From NCBI RefSeq assembly GCF_900167085.1, contig NZ_FUXA01000003.1, forward strand, positions 124,001 to 188,000: DNA of 64,000 nucleotides, given 5' to 3'. Shown here in pieces: positions 26,443 to 34,971 of the stretch; position 1 is the stretch's first letter; every line of letters begins with the position of its first letter. A program made the position numbers and the translations under genes. The DNA is from Eubacterium ruminantium. Its GTDB lineage: Bacteria > Bacillota > Clostridia > Lachnospirales > Lachnospiraceae. The notes below the pieces were generated by a model. It had not been told where the DNA came from and made no database searches. It saw only the letters and a program-made list of their open reading frames with translations.

Positions 26443-26502
26443 TTTTCCCTCCTCATCCGTTTTTTTATATAAAAAAGCAGATCCTGAAATAGTTACTTAT
26501 TT

Positions 26503-26559
26503 AACCACTGAAACCGCCGGCACAGCCGACGGTCATTCTAAATAATCTCTCAAGTGGTT
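26503..26559 (-). terminator. Nested stem-loop between GH8 gene and yesL
   Basis: An inner hairpin ACCGCCGGC/GCCGACGGT (26513-26521 and 26525-26533, 3-base loop) lies inside an outer pairing AACCACT/AGTGGTT (26503-26509 and 26553-26559). The minus-strand side after the inner stem is AT-rich but lacks a clean T-run. It is probably a partial terminator or an mRNA 3'-end-protecting structure separating the ABC/GH8 unit from yesL. Confidence 0.55.
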
Positions 26560-26572
26560 ATATCTACATAAA

Positions 26573-27715
26573 TTATTTAATAATTCTGTAGTTTCCGCTA
26601 AGAATAAGATATGCGAAGAAATAAAGACAATTATCATAATATCTTCTGTCTCCATCTCTTAACGGAGTTTCAAGAAATTTCTTAATCCAATAATCACCAT
26701 CAGAGTTTTCAGCCAAAATTCCTGCAACAGCATTTGAAGCTATCATCGCAACCGGATGAAGTGCCGGATCAGGAAGTTTTGTGCCATCAACTTCATAAAT
26801 ATGAGCAAAATCATCTTTGTTTTCTGTCATAATACGAAGAAGTTTCTGAGCCACTTCAGCCATCCATGGCTCTTTACCGAACCATATGCTGTCAAGCGCA
26901 ATATTCATTATAGTTCTATAAGCATCGCTATAATACCAATCGTGTCTTCCACCAAAGATTTCATAATCAGCCCTGTGTGGACCACCATCATAATCAGCAT
27001 ATTCAGCATTCATTCCGGAATCCTTATGGCAAGCAAGCTGTAAATACTCTCTGCTGGCCTTAGCTGCTTCTTTAAAGAACTCTCTATCTTCCGGATATGC
27101 ATATTCTGCATAAAGCTCATAGAAATGTGGTAAATGATATGAAGGATCACTGAAATCTACTTCAGCAATGAATCTAATGTAATGATTATCTTTATCAAAC
27201 ATAGCTCTACCTTCAGAGCCATCATATCCTTTACTTATCATTGTATGGAGCAGATCTGCTGCTTCTTTATGATAATTCAAAATACCATCTGAATTACCCC
27301 ACCTGTTACCGGCAAAAATAAGTGCCATAGCGAAGAACTCTTCGCCATCAGGTGCTGCTCCCATCGAATTCTTCTCACCATTTGTCTGGCATGACCAGGC
27401 AAAATAGCCCTGATTTCTACCCTCTGTAAGATACATATGGGTTCTTGCCCACTTCCAGAGTCTGTCGAATTCGTCTTTCTTATCCATCTGGACACACATC
27501 ATCATACCATATGACATACCTTCTGTTCTGGCATCATGATTTCCTGTGTCTTCCATATAACCAAAATCACCATCCACATGGTAAAACTTCTCCTCTGCTT
27601 TGCCATAGAAGATGGTATTAAATATTTCATTACACCTCAGAACCGCTTCGTTGTTAGAAACACCGAAGCGGTCAAGGTAATTATTATATACATTTGTAGT
27701 ATATGCGTTGCTCAA
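26573..27715 (-). CDS. GH8 reducing-end xylose-releasing exo-oligoxylanase
   Basis: 380 residues, family GH8, Rex type. It removes xylose from the reducing end of xylo-oligosaccharides inside the cell (no signal peptide). The general acid is Glu65 in RTEGMSYG and the general base is Asp264 in YYSDAYRT. His320 in ALHPVAM matches the position of the residue that in characterised Rex enzymes binds the reducing-end xylose and enforces exo action. The start is TTG at 27715, six bases behind AAGGAG, which overlaps the end of the permease gene. It is the last gene of the binding-protein/permease operon, which fits processing of imported oligomers. Confidence 0.92.
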   Translation of the reverse strand: MSNAYTTNVYNNYLDRFGVSNNEAVLRCNEIFNTIFYGKAEEKFYHVDGDFGYMEDTGNHDARTEGMSYGMMMCVQMDKKDEFDRLWKWARTHMYLTEGRNQGYFAWSCQTNGEKNSMGAAPDGEEFFAMALIFAGNRWGNSDGILNYHKEAADLLHTMISKGYDGSEGRAMFDKDNHYIRFIAEVDFSDPSYHLPHFYELYAEYAYPEDREFFKEAAKASREYLQLACHKDSGMNAEYADYDGGPHRADYEIFGGRHDWYYSDAYRTIMNIALDSIWFGKEPWMAEVAQKLLRIMTENKDDFAHIYEVDGTKLPDPALHPVAMIASNAVAGILAENSDGDYWIKKFLETPLRDGDRRYYDNCLYFFAYLILSGNYRIIK

Positions 27716-27718
27716 ATC

Positions 27719-28633
27719 TTACTCCTTAACACCACCGATTGTTACACCTGATACGAAATATCTCTGTAAGAATGGATATAAACAGAGAATTGGAAGAGCT
27801 GTAAGAATCGTAGCTGCTGCTCTGATTGCAATAGGAGTAATTGCATCTGACTTAGTAGAACCTGGGTTCGCACTACCACCTGTCTGAGACATGGCAGAAG
27901 TAAGAAGCTTCATAAGTTCCCACTGAAGTGTTGTATTCTTTGTCTTATTACGGTTGTAAAGCATTGTATCAAACCATGCATTCCAATGATAAACCGCAAT
28001 GAAGAGTGCTATTGTAGCATAAACCGGTTTACAAAGTGGTGAAATAATTCTTACGAATACCTTCATGTAACCTGCACCGTCAATCTGTGCAGCTTCTTCA
28101 AGAGCATCCGGAAGACCATTCATGTACGTTCTCATGACGAGCATGTTAAACGCACTTACCATACCCGGAATTACGTATACCCAGAAAGTACCTGTGAGTT
28201 TGAGGTTCTTAAAGAGTACGAGTGTTGGAATCATACCACCGTTAACATACATTGTTACTACCCAGAAAAGTGAAAGCTGATTTCTGAATAAGAATCTCTT
28301 TCTACTTACGATGTAAGCAAGAAGTGCGTTAACAGCGAGTGATGAAAGTGTACCGAAAACAGTTCTTGCAACTGTGATAAGTGCACCCTGATAGATACCC
28401 GGTCTTCTAAGAACGGCTTTATAGTTTGATATAGAGAAAATTCTTGGCCAAAAATGGATACCACCTCTAGCTGAATCTATACCATCATTGAATGAAACCG
28501 CAAGTGTGTTAAGAATCGGGTAAAGTGTGATGATAAGGAATAATGTCATGATAATAGTGTTAATTACTGTAAACGCCTTATCAGCACTTGAAGTTTTCAT
28601 TTTTTTACGTTTGTAAACTACTTTCTCATCCAT
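27719..28633 (-). CDS. Sugar ABC transporter permease (LplC/YtcP-like, CUT1)
   Basis: 304 residues, six helices. The cytoplasmic EAA loop is seen in LPDALEEAAQIDGAGYMKVFVRIISPL (quoted in part: EEAAQIDGAGY). The C-terminal RYFVSGVTIGGVKE is typical of the LplC subgroup. It pairs with the LplB-like permease 10 bases upstream to form the channel for oligosaccharides delivered by the binding protein. No ATPase gene is nearby; CUT1 systems of this type usually borrow a shared MsmX-like ATPase. Confidence 0.93.
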   Translation of the reverse strand: MDEKVVYKRKKMKTSSADKAFTVINTIIMTLFLIITLYPILNTLAVSFNDGIDSARGGIHFWPRIFSISNYKAVLRRPGIYQGALITVARTVFGTLSSLAVNALLAYIVSRKRFLFRNQLSLFWVVTMYVNGGMIPTLVLFKNLKLTGTFWVYVIPGMVSAFNMLVMRTYMNGLPDALEEAAQIDGAGYMKVFVRIISPLCKPVYATIALFIAVYHWNAWFDTMLYNRNKTKNTTLQWELMKLLTSAMSQTGGSANPGSTKSDAITPIAIRAAATILTALPILCLYPFLQRYFVSGVTIGGVKE

Positions 28634-28643
28634 AGTGCCCCTC

Positions 28644-29600
28644 CTAGAACAATCTTTCTTCGCCCAGTCGTTTTGCCAATGAGTTGGCTGCGACTACCAG
28701 GACAATGGATACCAAACTCTTAAACATACCGGCTGCTGTACCCAATGAATAGTCATTCTGTCCAATAGACCATGTAAGAGTATAAATGTCAATTGTATCT
28801 GCTACGCTCTTTGTAAGACCGTTTCTTAACATGTACTGTACTTCGAAACCAGCATTGATAACGTTACCAATGTTGATAAGAAGAAGAACGATGATTGTAG
28901 GTCTGATAGAAGGAAGAGTGATATTCTTGATCTTACCCCATCTACCAGCACCGTCGATAGAAGCTGCCTCATAAAGATTAGCGTCTATAGCCGTAATTGC
29001 TGCGAGATAAACGATAGCGTTCCAACCTGTTTCTTTCCAAACGTTAGCAAAAGCTACCATAGGCCAGAATCCACCCGGCTGTGAAAGGAAACTTACAGGT
29101 GATTTAATAATATGAAGCTTAACTAAAACTTCATTGATAATACCATTCATAGAAAGAGCATCATGAAGAAGTCCGCACACGATAACCCATGAAAGGAAGT
29201 GTGGCATGTATGAAATAGTCTGAATTGACTTCTTGAATACTTTATTTCTTATCTCGTTTAAAAGGATAGCGAAAGCTATTGCGAACACAGTTGTAGCAAC
29301 GAGATTTATAATACCCATTGCGAATGTGTTTCTTATTACTTTTTTGAATGTATCGTCAGAAAACAGGAATTTGAATTTCTGCATTCCAACCCAGTCTGAT
29401 CCGAATATACCTTTTCTTGTCTTGTAATTCTTAAATGCCATTACCCAACCACCAAGTGGTAAGTAATAGAAGACAACACCATAAATGAAGAAAAGTATTG
29501 ACCAGATAATAAGTGCCTTCTGTCTCTTGATCTCTTTGATCGAGAGCTTTGGCTTATAATTATTCTCTTTTCTTTTCCTAATTTTAACGTTTCCAGCCAT
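28644..29600 (-). CDS. Sugar ABC transporter permease (LplB-like, CUT1)
   Basis: 318 residues, six helices after a basic N-terminal head (KIRKRKENNYK). The EAA motif is LYEAASIDGAGRWGKI, and the tail LAKRLGEERLF is typical of LplB proteins. AGGAG lies shortly before the ATG. It is separated from the binding-protein gene by a strong intercistronic stem-loop (29631-29671), probably giving more binding protein than permease. Confidence 0.93.
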   Translation of the reverse strand: MAGNVKIRKRKENNYKPKLSIKEIKRQKALIIWSILFFIYGVVFYYLPLGGWVMAFKNYKTRKGIFGSDWVGMQKFKFLFSDDTFKKVIRNTFAMGIINLVATTVFAIAFAILLNEIRNKVFKKSIQTISYMPHFLSWVIVCGLLHDALSMNGIINEVLVKLHIIKSPVSFLSQPGGFWPMVAFANVWKETGWNAIVYLAAITAIDANLYEAASIDGAGRWGKIKNITLPSIRPTIIVLLLINIGNVINAGFEVQYMLRNGLTKSVADTIDIYTLTWSIGQNDYSLGTAAGMFKSLVSIVLVVAANSLAKRLGEERLF

Positions 29601-29630
29601 AAATGCTCCTAAATTTTTAAATTATAGCTA

Positions 29631-29671
29631 ATGGGCTGCCTTGAAAGAGGGGGGGGACCAAAGCAGCCCAT
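29631..29671 (-). promoter_or_regulatory. Intercistronic stem-loop with a G8/C8 loop
   Basis: A 13-bp stem (29631-29643 with 29659-29671, one G-T pair) closes a 15-base loop containing eight consecutive G on the plus strand (C in the mRNA). It lies between the binding-protein stop (29695) and the permease start (29600). There is no T-run, so an mRNA stabiliser or partial terminator is likelier than a full stop. Confidence 0.75.
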
Positions 29672-29694
29672 CACTATATTTGCAAAGTTATTAA

Positions 29695-31407
29695 TTATTT
29701 ACCAGCTCTCTTGTCGAGCTCTTCCTGCATCTCTGCAAGGAAATCTTCTGGCTTTGTCTTTGAGTAAGCCTTCATGTATGAATCCCATGCTGCTTCGAAG
29801 TCATCAGCCATAACAACCTTTGGAAGGTGTTCATGCTTAACTTCACCCATTCTTGTAAATGCTGTACCACCTGCTGTAGCAGTTGTCATTGCATTTGAGT
29901 AAGAATACATTGGGAACCAAGGAGCGTTCTCCTCAACAACTGATCCAATCATTTCAGGATATGTTGTTACATTATAAGCTTCAAAGCACTTCCTAAGTGG
30001 AGTAGCAAGAGTATCCAAGAACTCTGAAGGCTGCTCTTCAGGTCTTAATGCGTTCTTGCCATCATCTGATGTTCCACCGTACTGTGGTAAATATGAGTAA
30101 GCACATACATGCTTAGCCTTGAAATCACTGTTTGACCAGTTATCTCTCATTTCCTGTGTTCTGTAGAAGAGACCATTGTCATCTACAAGGTAATCCTTGC
30201 CTTCTACACCCCAGAATCTAAGGTTGTGAATTTCTTCATCAAGAAGCTGATCAAGGAAAGCGAATGCTCTATCTGGATCTTTACACTTCTTTGTGATACC
30301 TACACCACTTGAGTTGTTAAGTGTATCACCGTATGTATGCCATCTGTTATCCATACCCTTATCAATAGTAAGTCCAAGAGGAACGTAGTTACATCCCTTC
30401 TCATCAAGACCCTGCTGCTTAAGTACATCGTTTACAGTGAATGCGAAATCCCACCACTGATCACACATACCAAGTACGCTACCTGTTGAAAGAGCTGCGA
30501 TATACTCATCGTATGTACGTGTTGCAAATTCCTTATCGATAATACCCTTATGGTACTCTTCGTTAAGTTTCTGGAAATATCTCTTAGCTGTTGGAGTTGT
30601 GTTATAGTCAACGATCTTTGGATTTTTTGGATCATCCTGGTTAACGATAACAGATCCATCATTTGGATAACCATCAAGGAATTCAGGAGCGTTCTCAATA
30701 CAGAAATATCTCCAGTCATCACAGAGCATTGTGTAAGGAATTACATCTGCTCCTTCAAACTTAGGATTTGCTTCTGCGAACTTCTCGAGAAGATCGAAGT
30801 ACTCATCAAGAGTTTCAATCTTTGGATATCCAGCCCACTCAAGAACTCTACACTGTACCCAGAAAGCTTCATCGTTATGTGTTGTAGCCTTTGAAGCATT
30901 CTTTGTGTTCTGGAAGATGTTTGCCCAGTAGATCTTTCCATCTGCCTGTCTGAACATGTTCCACTCTTCATCAGTGTACATTCCCTTGAGGTTAGGATAC
31001 TTGTCAAGATAGTCATCCCAAGCAATAAGGCATTCCTCATCGTAGAGCTGAGCCATACCATCACCACCATCGATGAATACAGGTAAGTCATCACCAGCGA
31101 TAAGTGTTCCTACTGCTTCAGCGGCAGTCTGTCCTGTAAGCCATGTTTCTTTTACCTTAACACCTGTCTTCTCAGCGATGATTTCCTGAATTTCATTTCC
31201 ATCATCGATTTCAGCACCAGGCATAGCAATGAACATGTCCCAGTTCACAACTTCCTTCTTATCCGGAGCTTCTGTGCTTCCATTTGAAGAAGTTCCTGCA
31301 GCTGTTGTCTTGTCGTCGTCTTTCTTACCACAAGCTCCCATAGATGCAAGAGCAAATGTCATGGCAAGTCCGAGTGCGCCGACTTTTCTTATGCTTTTTA
31401 ATCTCAT
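29695..31407 (-). CDS. Extracellular solute-binding lipoprotein (CUT1, LplA/YtcQ-like)
   Basis: 570 residues. It captures oligosaccharides outside the membrane for the LplB/LplC pair. It has a signal peptide MRLKSIRKVGALGLAM with the lipidation Cys at residue 26 (SMGAC), a charged/Ser-Thr linker, and then a large two-lobed binding fold rich in Trp, Tyr and Asp, as usual for sugar ligands. The ATG at 31407 follows GGGAGGT; an upstream TTG in frame lies inside that site and is rejected. The ligand is inferred to be a (substituted) xylo-oligosaccharide from the neighbours. Confidence 0.9.
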   Translation of the reverse strand: MRLKSIRKVGALGLAMTFALASMGACGKKDDDKTTAAGTSSNGSTEAPDKKEVVNWDMFIAMPGAEIDDGNEIQEIIAEKTGVKVKETWLTGQTAAEAVGTLIAGDDLPVFIDGGDGMAQLYDEECLIAWDDYLDKYPNLKGMYTDEEWNMFRQADGKIYWANIFQNTKNASKATTHNDEAFWVQCRVLEWAGYPKIETLDEYFDLLEKFAEANPKFEGADVIPYTMLCDDWRYFCIENAPEFLDGYPNDGSVIVNQDDPKNPKIVDYNTTPTAKRYFQKLNEEYHKGIIDKEFATRTYDEYIAALSTGSVLGMCDQWWDFAFTVNDVLKQQGLDEKGCNYVPLGLTIDKGMDNRWHTYGDTLNNSSGVGITKKCKDPDRAFAFLDQLLDEEIHNLRFWGVEGKDYLVDDNGLFYRTQEMRDNWSNSDFKAKHVCAYSYLPQYGGTSDDGKNALRPEEQPSEFLDTLATPLRKCFEAYNVTTYPEMIGSVVEENAPWFPMYSYSNAMTTATAGGTAFTRMGEVKHEHLPKVVMADDFEAAWDSYMKAYSKTKPEDFLAEMQEELDKRAGK

Positions 31408-31452
31408 CCTTTTACCTCCCAAAAAATGATTTATGTTTTTGTTTTCATTAAC

Positions 31453-31481
31453 ATTATATTAAATACTATTTAATGTTTAAC
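31453..31481 (-). promoter_or_regulatory. Possible promoter of the binding-protein operon
   Basis: A TATAAT box on the minus strand (31453-31458) lies in the 161-base gap upstream of the lipoprotein gene. The -35 region is poor (GTTAAA or TTAAAC), as expected for a promoter needing an activator such as the YesN regulator encoded just upstream. No clear cre box is seen. Confidence 0.35.
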
Positions 31482-31568
31482 CCGAAAAACTTTTATAAAA
31501 ACCCCGATAAATTATTGATAAAAAACTGGATAAATTATAGTTAAAAAACCTTAGAAAATACTTATTTT

Positions 31569-33155
31569 TTAACTATAAGTCCTTCTGTATTTGGATGGTG
31601 TACATCCTTTTCTTTCAATAAACTTCTGAAGGAAATAATCGCTGTCTTTATAACCAACCTCCTCAGAAATGTTTATTATCTTTTTATCGGTCTTTAACAG
31701 AAGCTTTGCTGCTTCCTCAATACGGTAATCGGTAAGGTAATCTTTAAAGGATTTTCCATATTTTTTCCTAAAGAGCTGTCCGAGGTAGGAACTGTTTATA
31801 TAATACTTTCTGCTCAACTCTTTAAGGCTGAGGTTTTCTGCATAATTTTCTTTAACTTCATTTTCTATATCCTGAAGCACTCCTCGGCTGACATTTTTTC
31901 TCAGCTGAGACATGTACTTCGAATATTCAATTGAGAAATATCTGAGGTGACTCTTACTGCCTCTCTTAACGCCATCTTCGAAAGCGCTCTCACTTATATA
32001 ATCAAGTATCTCTTCCTGATTCACTTCACTATCCTGTTCTGTAGCAAGATGTATGAGTTGGAACAGGAAATAATTCAGGTTAAGACTTACTGTATTCTCA
32101 TTAACACCCATGTTGGACATTTCTTTATAGAAGCCATCCACGGATTCTATGATCCTCGCTTCATCGCCTTCATCGATGGATTTAATAAGTTCATCAAGAC
32201 TCTTCTTACATAATAATACATTTGCCTTATTGACTTTTATCTCATCTTCATAAATGTAAATATCTTTCGTATCATGGAAAGCGATCTGCTGTCTCAGTAT
32301 CAATGCGGTACTGTATGACTTTGAAATAGTTGAAATATCTTTAACACTCTTTCCGGCTATGAGATGTATCGGTTTATTGATACTTCTTTTAATCTTCTGA
32401 AGGAATTTATCTAAAAACTCTTCATCTGTATATTTGCCGCTGTTATCTATATTATCGCCGTTAAAAATATATCCAACTCCGTATCCGGTGCTGCTCCATG
32501 CCATATCCAGAAGAATTCCTTCATCATCCGGAAGCGCATCTTTACATGCACTGAAGAGTATCTTCTGTTCCGACTGAAGAACTTCATCTTCCTCATCATT
32601 GCCACCACCGTAAATCTCTATGTAGACATATCTTATTCTTCCGTAAAGCTTGACATTTTCTCGAACCCACATAAGATTCTCTTCATCAAACCTTCCTTTG
32701 ATGAGTCGACTGAGATTTTTCTCAAGAAGTGCATCATCGGCAGCCTTAAGATGTTCCTCTGTCATCTTATCATTTTTCCTGTTTTCGGAAAGCTTTCTCA
32801 GTACCGTAAGAAGCTCATCCTTATTTACCGGTTTAAGCATATATTCAACGCAACCGTTACGCATTGCATCTCTTACATATCCGAAATCCGCATAACCGCT
32901 GAGCACAACAAAATATGCATCCGAAAGATTTTCTTCTCTGATTTTTTCAAGAAGTTCGATACCCGTCATCTCCGGCATTCTGATATCAGCAATGATAAGA
33001 TCTACAGTTTCCTTAGTACTTTTAAGGTAATCAACCGCTTCCAGACCATTATTGGCTATATATATAATTTTATATCCTTCTTTTTCCCAGTCGATGATCA
33101 GTGATAATCCTTGTGTTATATATGGTTCATCATCGACAAGCATAACATTAAGCAT
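31569..33155 (-). CDS. YesN-type response regulator (receiver + AraC HTH)
   Basis: 528 residues from the ATG at 33155, placed four bases behind GGAGGGG. The receiver domain at 1-120 has DDE (8-10), Asp57 in IIADIRMPEM and Lys in LKPVNKDEL. A middle region of about 250 residues is helical. The last ~100 residues are a double AraC helix-turn-helix (LSLKELSRKYYINSSYLGQLFRKKYGKSF, quoted in part: KELSRKYYINSSYLG; then ISEEVGYKDSDYFLQKF). It pairs with the YesM kinase 22 bases upstream and is likely the activator of the xylo-oligosaccharide uptake genes. Confidence 0.93.
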   Translation of the reverse strand: MLNVMLVDDEPYITQGLSLIIDWEKEGYKIIYIANNGLEAVDYLKSTKETVDLIIADIRMPEMTGIELLEKIREENLSDAYFVVLSGYADFGYVRDAMRNGCVEYMLKPVNKDELLTVLRKLSENRKNDKMTEEHLKAADDALLEKNLSRLIKGRFDEENLMWVRENVKLYGRIRYVYIEIYGGGNDEEDEVLQSEQKILFSACKDALPDDEGILLDMAWSSTGYGVGYIFNGDNIDNSGKYTDEEFLDKFLQKIKRSINKPIHLIAGKSVKDISTISKSYSTALILRQQIAFHDTKDIYIYEDEIKVNKANVLLCKKSLDELIKSIDEGDEARIIESVDGFYKEMSNMGVNENTVSLNLNYFLFQLIHLATEQDSEVNQEEILDYISESAFEDGVKRGSKSHLRYFSIEYSKYMSQLRKNVSRGVLQDIENEVKENYAENLSLKELSRKYYINSSYLGQLFRKKYGKSFKDYLTDYRIEEAAKLLLKTDKKIINISEEVGYKDSDYFLQKFIERKGCTPSKYRRTYS

Positions 33156-33177
33156 ATGTCCCCTCCTTACACTCTGC

Positions 33178-34947
33178 TTACATCTCGTCAAATGGAATTC
33201 TTATCTCAATAAGTGTGCCTGTCTTATCTTCACTTTCAACTCTGAAGGAGACACCCTTATTCATCATTTTTAATCTTAGACAAGCATTCATTATACCTAC
33301 ATGCTTGTTGGTCTTAAGGTTCTCAATACTTGACGTTGCCATTAGTTGCTTCATAAATTCTGCCTCGTCATCCGTCATACCCGCACCGGTATCCTCAACT
33401 TCGATCACAGTATATCTTTCTTCCTTATATACTCTGACAAAAATCCATCCCGGTTTAGCCTTTTTCTCAATACCATGTATGCATGCATTTTCCGCGAATG
33501 TAACTATTGTAAGTTTTGGAATGACAATTTCTTCACATTCCTTATCTATTTCTATTCTGTATGACAATCTATCGCCAAATCTATATTTTTGAAGTTCAAG
33601 GTACGCTTTTACGAATTCAGCTTCGTCGCGTACGCTGACCATATCATTTCCCCAGTTAGTATTATTTCGCTGCATTACAGCAAGACATTCAACCATGTCA
33701 GCTGTTTCATATTCTCTCTTGATGATACTGTGCATTCGTATACTCTCAAGAGCATTAAACAGGAAATGCGGATTTATCTGACTGTGCAGCGCAAGCAGTT
33801 CAGCATTTTGTCTCGCAATGTCCATCTCTCGTTCATTAAGCTTATCCTTATATACAGTCTGAATAAGCGAATTGGTCCTGTCGACCATCACATTGTAGTT
33901 GTTCATCAGTTCTGAAATCTCATCGGATCCCGGAATATCTTCTATCTTATGTAATTCTTCATCATTAACTCTTGAGAAAGCCTGTTCAATGATATTAAGT
34001 CGTCTGATAAGTGATTTCTCAAGTTTTGACAATACATATAAAGGAAGACAGATGTTCATAACAACGAAAAGGAGGACCAGTGGAAAAATCCTGATAAGAT
34101 TCGCAAATTTCAATCCGCTTTCTCTTATGATACAGATTTCCATATCAAGGCCGTAAAGTTTAAACTTTGTGCTGTATCCTACATCTGCTTCTTTTGTGAA
34201 CTTTTTAAAATTCTGACTGGTATTATTGGCCTCTACATTGGAATAGATAACTTTATTATCTCCCAGGATATAAACATCATATTCCTTGGCAATACCCGCC
34301 AGTTTGTTTGCAAACTTAGAATAATCCATTTCGATCTTGAGAACTCGTTCGCAACCGTTATAGGATTTTGAATCAAGCTTTCTAAGGAAAAAGATTTTTC
34401 TCTTCGCTGCCACATACGGAACCCTGGTCGTATCATAGTAAAACATAAGCCTTGTTCCGCTTTTTTCTTTTGCAAGTACATTATACCACTGAGTCATCCT
34501 GACCGGCTTGAGTTTAAAAAACTCACCGCCGTTCAGAATTGTCTCATTGTCTGCATAAATCATAACCCTGGCATTGTCCATGCCCATGTTACTTCCGATC
34601 GTTGACTTTGATGTGATCGAAAGATATGCCAGGAAATATTCGTAAGGACTTGAATACCTCTCGCTCAGAAATCTTTCAAGATAATCATTCTTGTACATAT
34701 TCTGACCGATGGCAGAAGCATAATCAAACTCGCTATAAATGGTATTCTTCAGAATCTCTGCCTCATTTTTGTGCTTTCTGCTGTCTTTCTCTTCATAACT
34801 CGAATAAACCGAATTAATGATGATAAGACTTGATACTATAAGTGGCACAAAAACAAATGCAATGAAAAGGTATCTGAACTTTGTACCAAGTTTCATATTA
34901 TTGATATTTCCGAGAAATCTTATAAGCTTCTTCGTCCTTCTAAACAT
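33178..34947 (-). CDS. YesM-type sensor histidine kinase
   Basis: 589 residues. Two helices (about 24-46 and 285-310) bracket an extracellular sensor of about 240 residues, possibly a Cache-type fold. A HAMP-like linker follows, then a His_kinase domain with phospho-acceptor His394 in INPHFLFNALESI and an ATPase domain with ENACIHGI and VEDTGAGM. These features define the LytS/YesM class that senses plant sugars. It lies directly upstream of the YesN regulator and downstream of the esterase gene, inside the xylan locus. Confidence 0.92.
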   Translation of the reverse strand: MFRRTKKLIRFLGNINNMKLGTKFRYLFIAFVFVPLIVSSLIIINSVYSSYEEKDSRKHKNEAEILKNTIYSEFDYASAIGQNMYKNDYLERFLSERYSSPYEYFLAYLSITSKSTIGSNMGMDNARVMIYADNETILNGGEFFKLKPVRMTQWYNVLAKEKSGTRLMFYYDTTRVPYVAAKRKIFFLRKLDSKSYNGCERVLKIEMDYSKFANKLAGIAKEYDVYILGDNKVIYSNVEANNTSQNFKKFTKEADVGYSTKFKLYGLDMEICIIRESGLKFANLIRIFPLVLLFVVMNICLPLYVLSKLEKSLIRRLNIIEQAFSRVNDEELHKIEDIPGSDEISELMNNYNVMVDRTNSLIQTVYKDKLNEREMDIARQNAELLALHSQINPHFLFNALESIRMHSIIKREYETADMVECLAVMQRNNTNWGNDMVSVRDEAEFVKAYLELQKYRFGDRLSYRIEIDKECEEIVIPKLTIVTFAENACIHGIEKKAKPGWIFVRVYKEERYTVIEVEDTGAGMTDDEAEFMKQLMATSSIENLKTNKHVGIMNACLRLKMMNKGVSFRVESEDKTGTLIEIRIPFDEM

Positions 34948-34971
34948 CTTTTATCCATCCTGTTGTTAGGT

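Noticed and set aside
31423-31568. Catabolite-repression (cre) site upstream of the binding-protein gene
   Set aside because: No sequence close to the TGNAANCGNTNNCA pattern was found in the gap.
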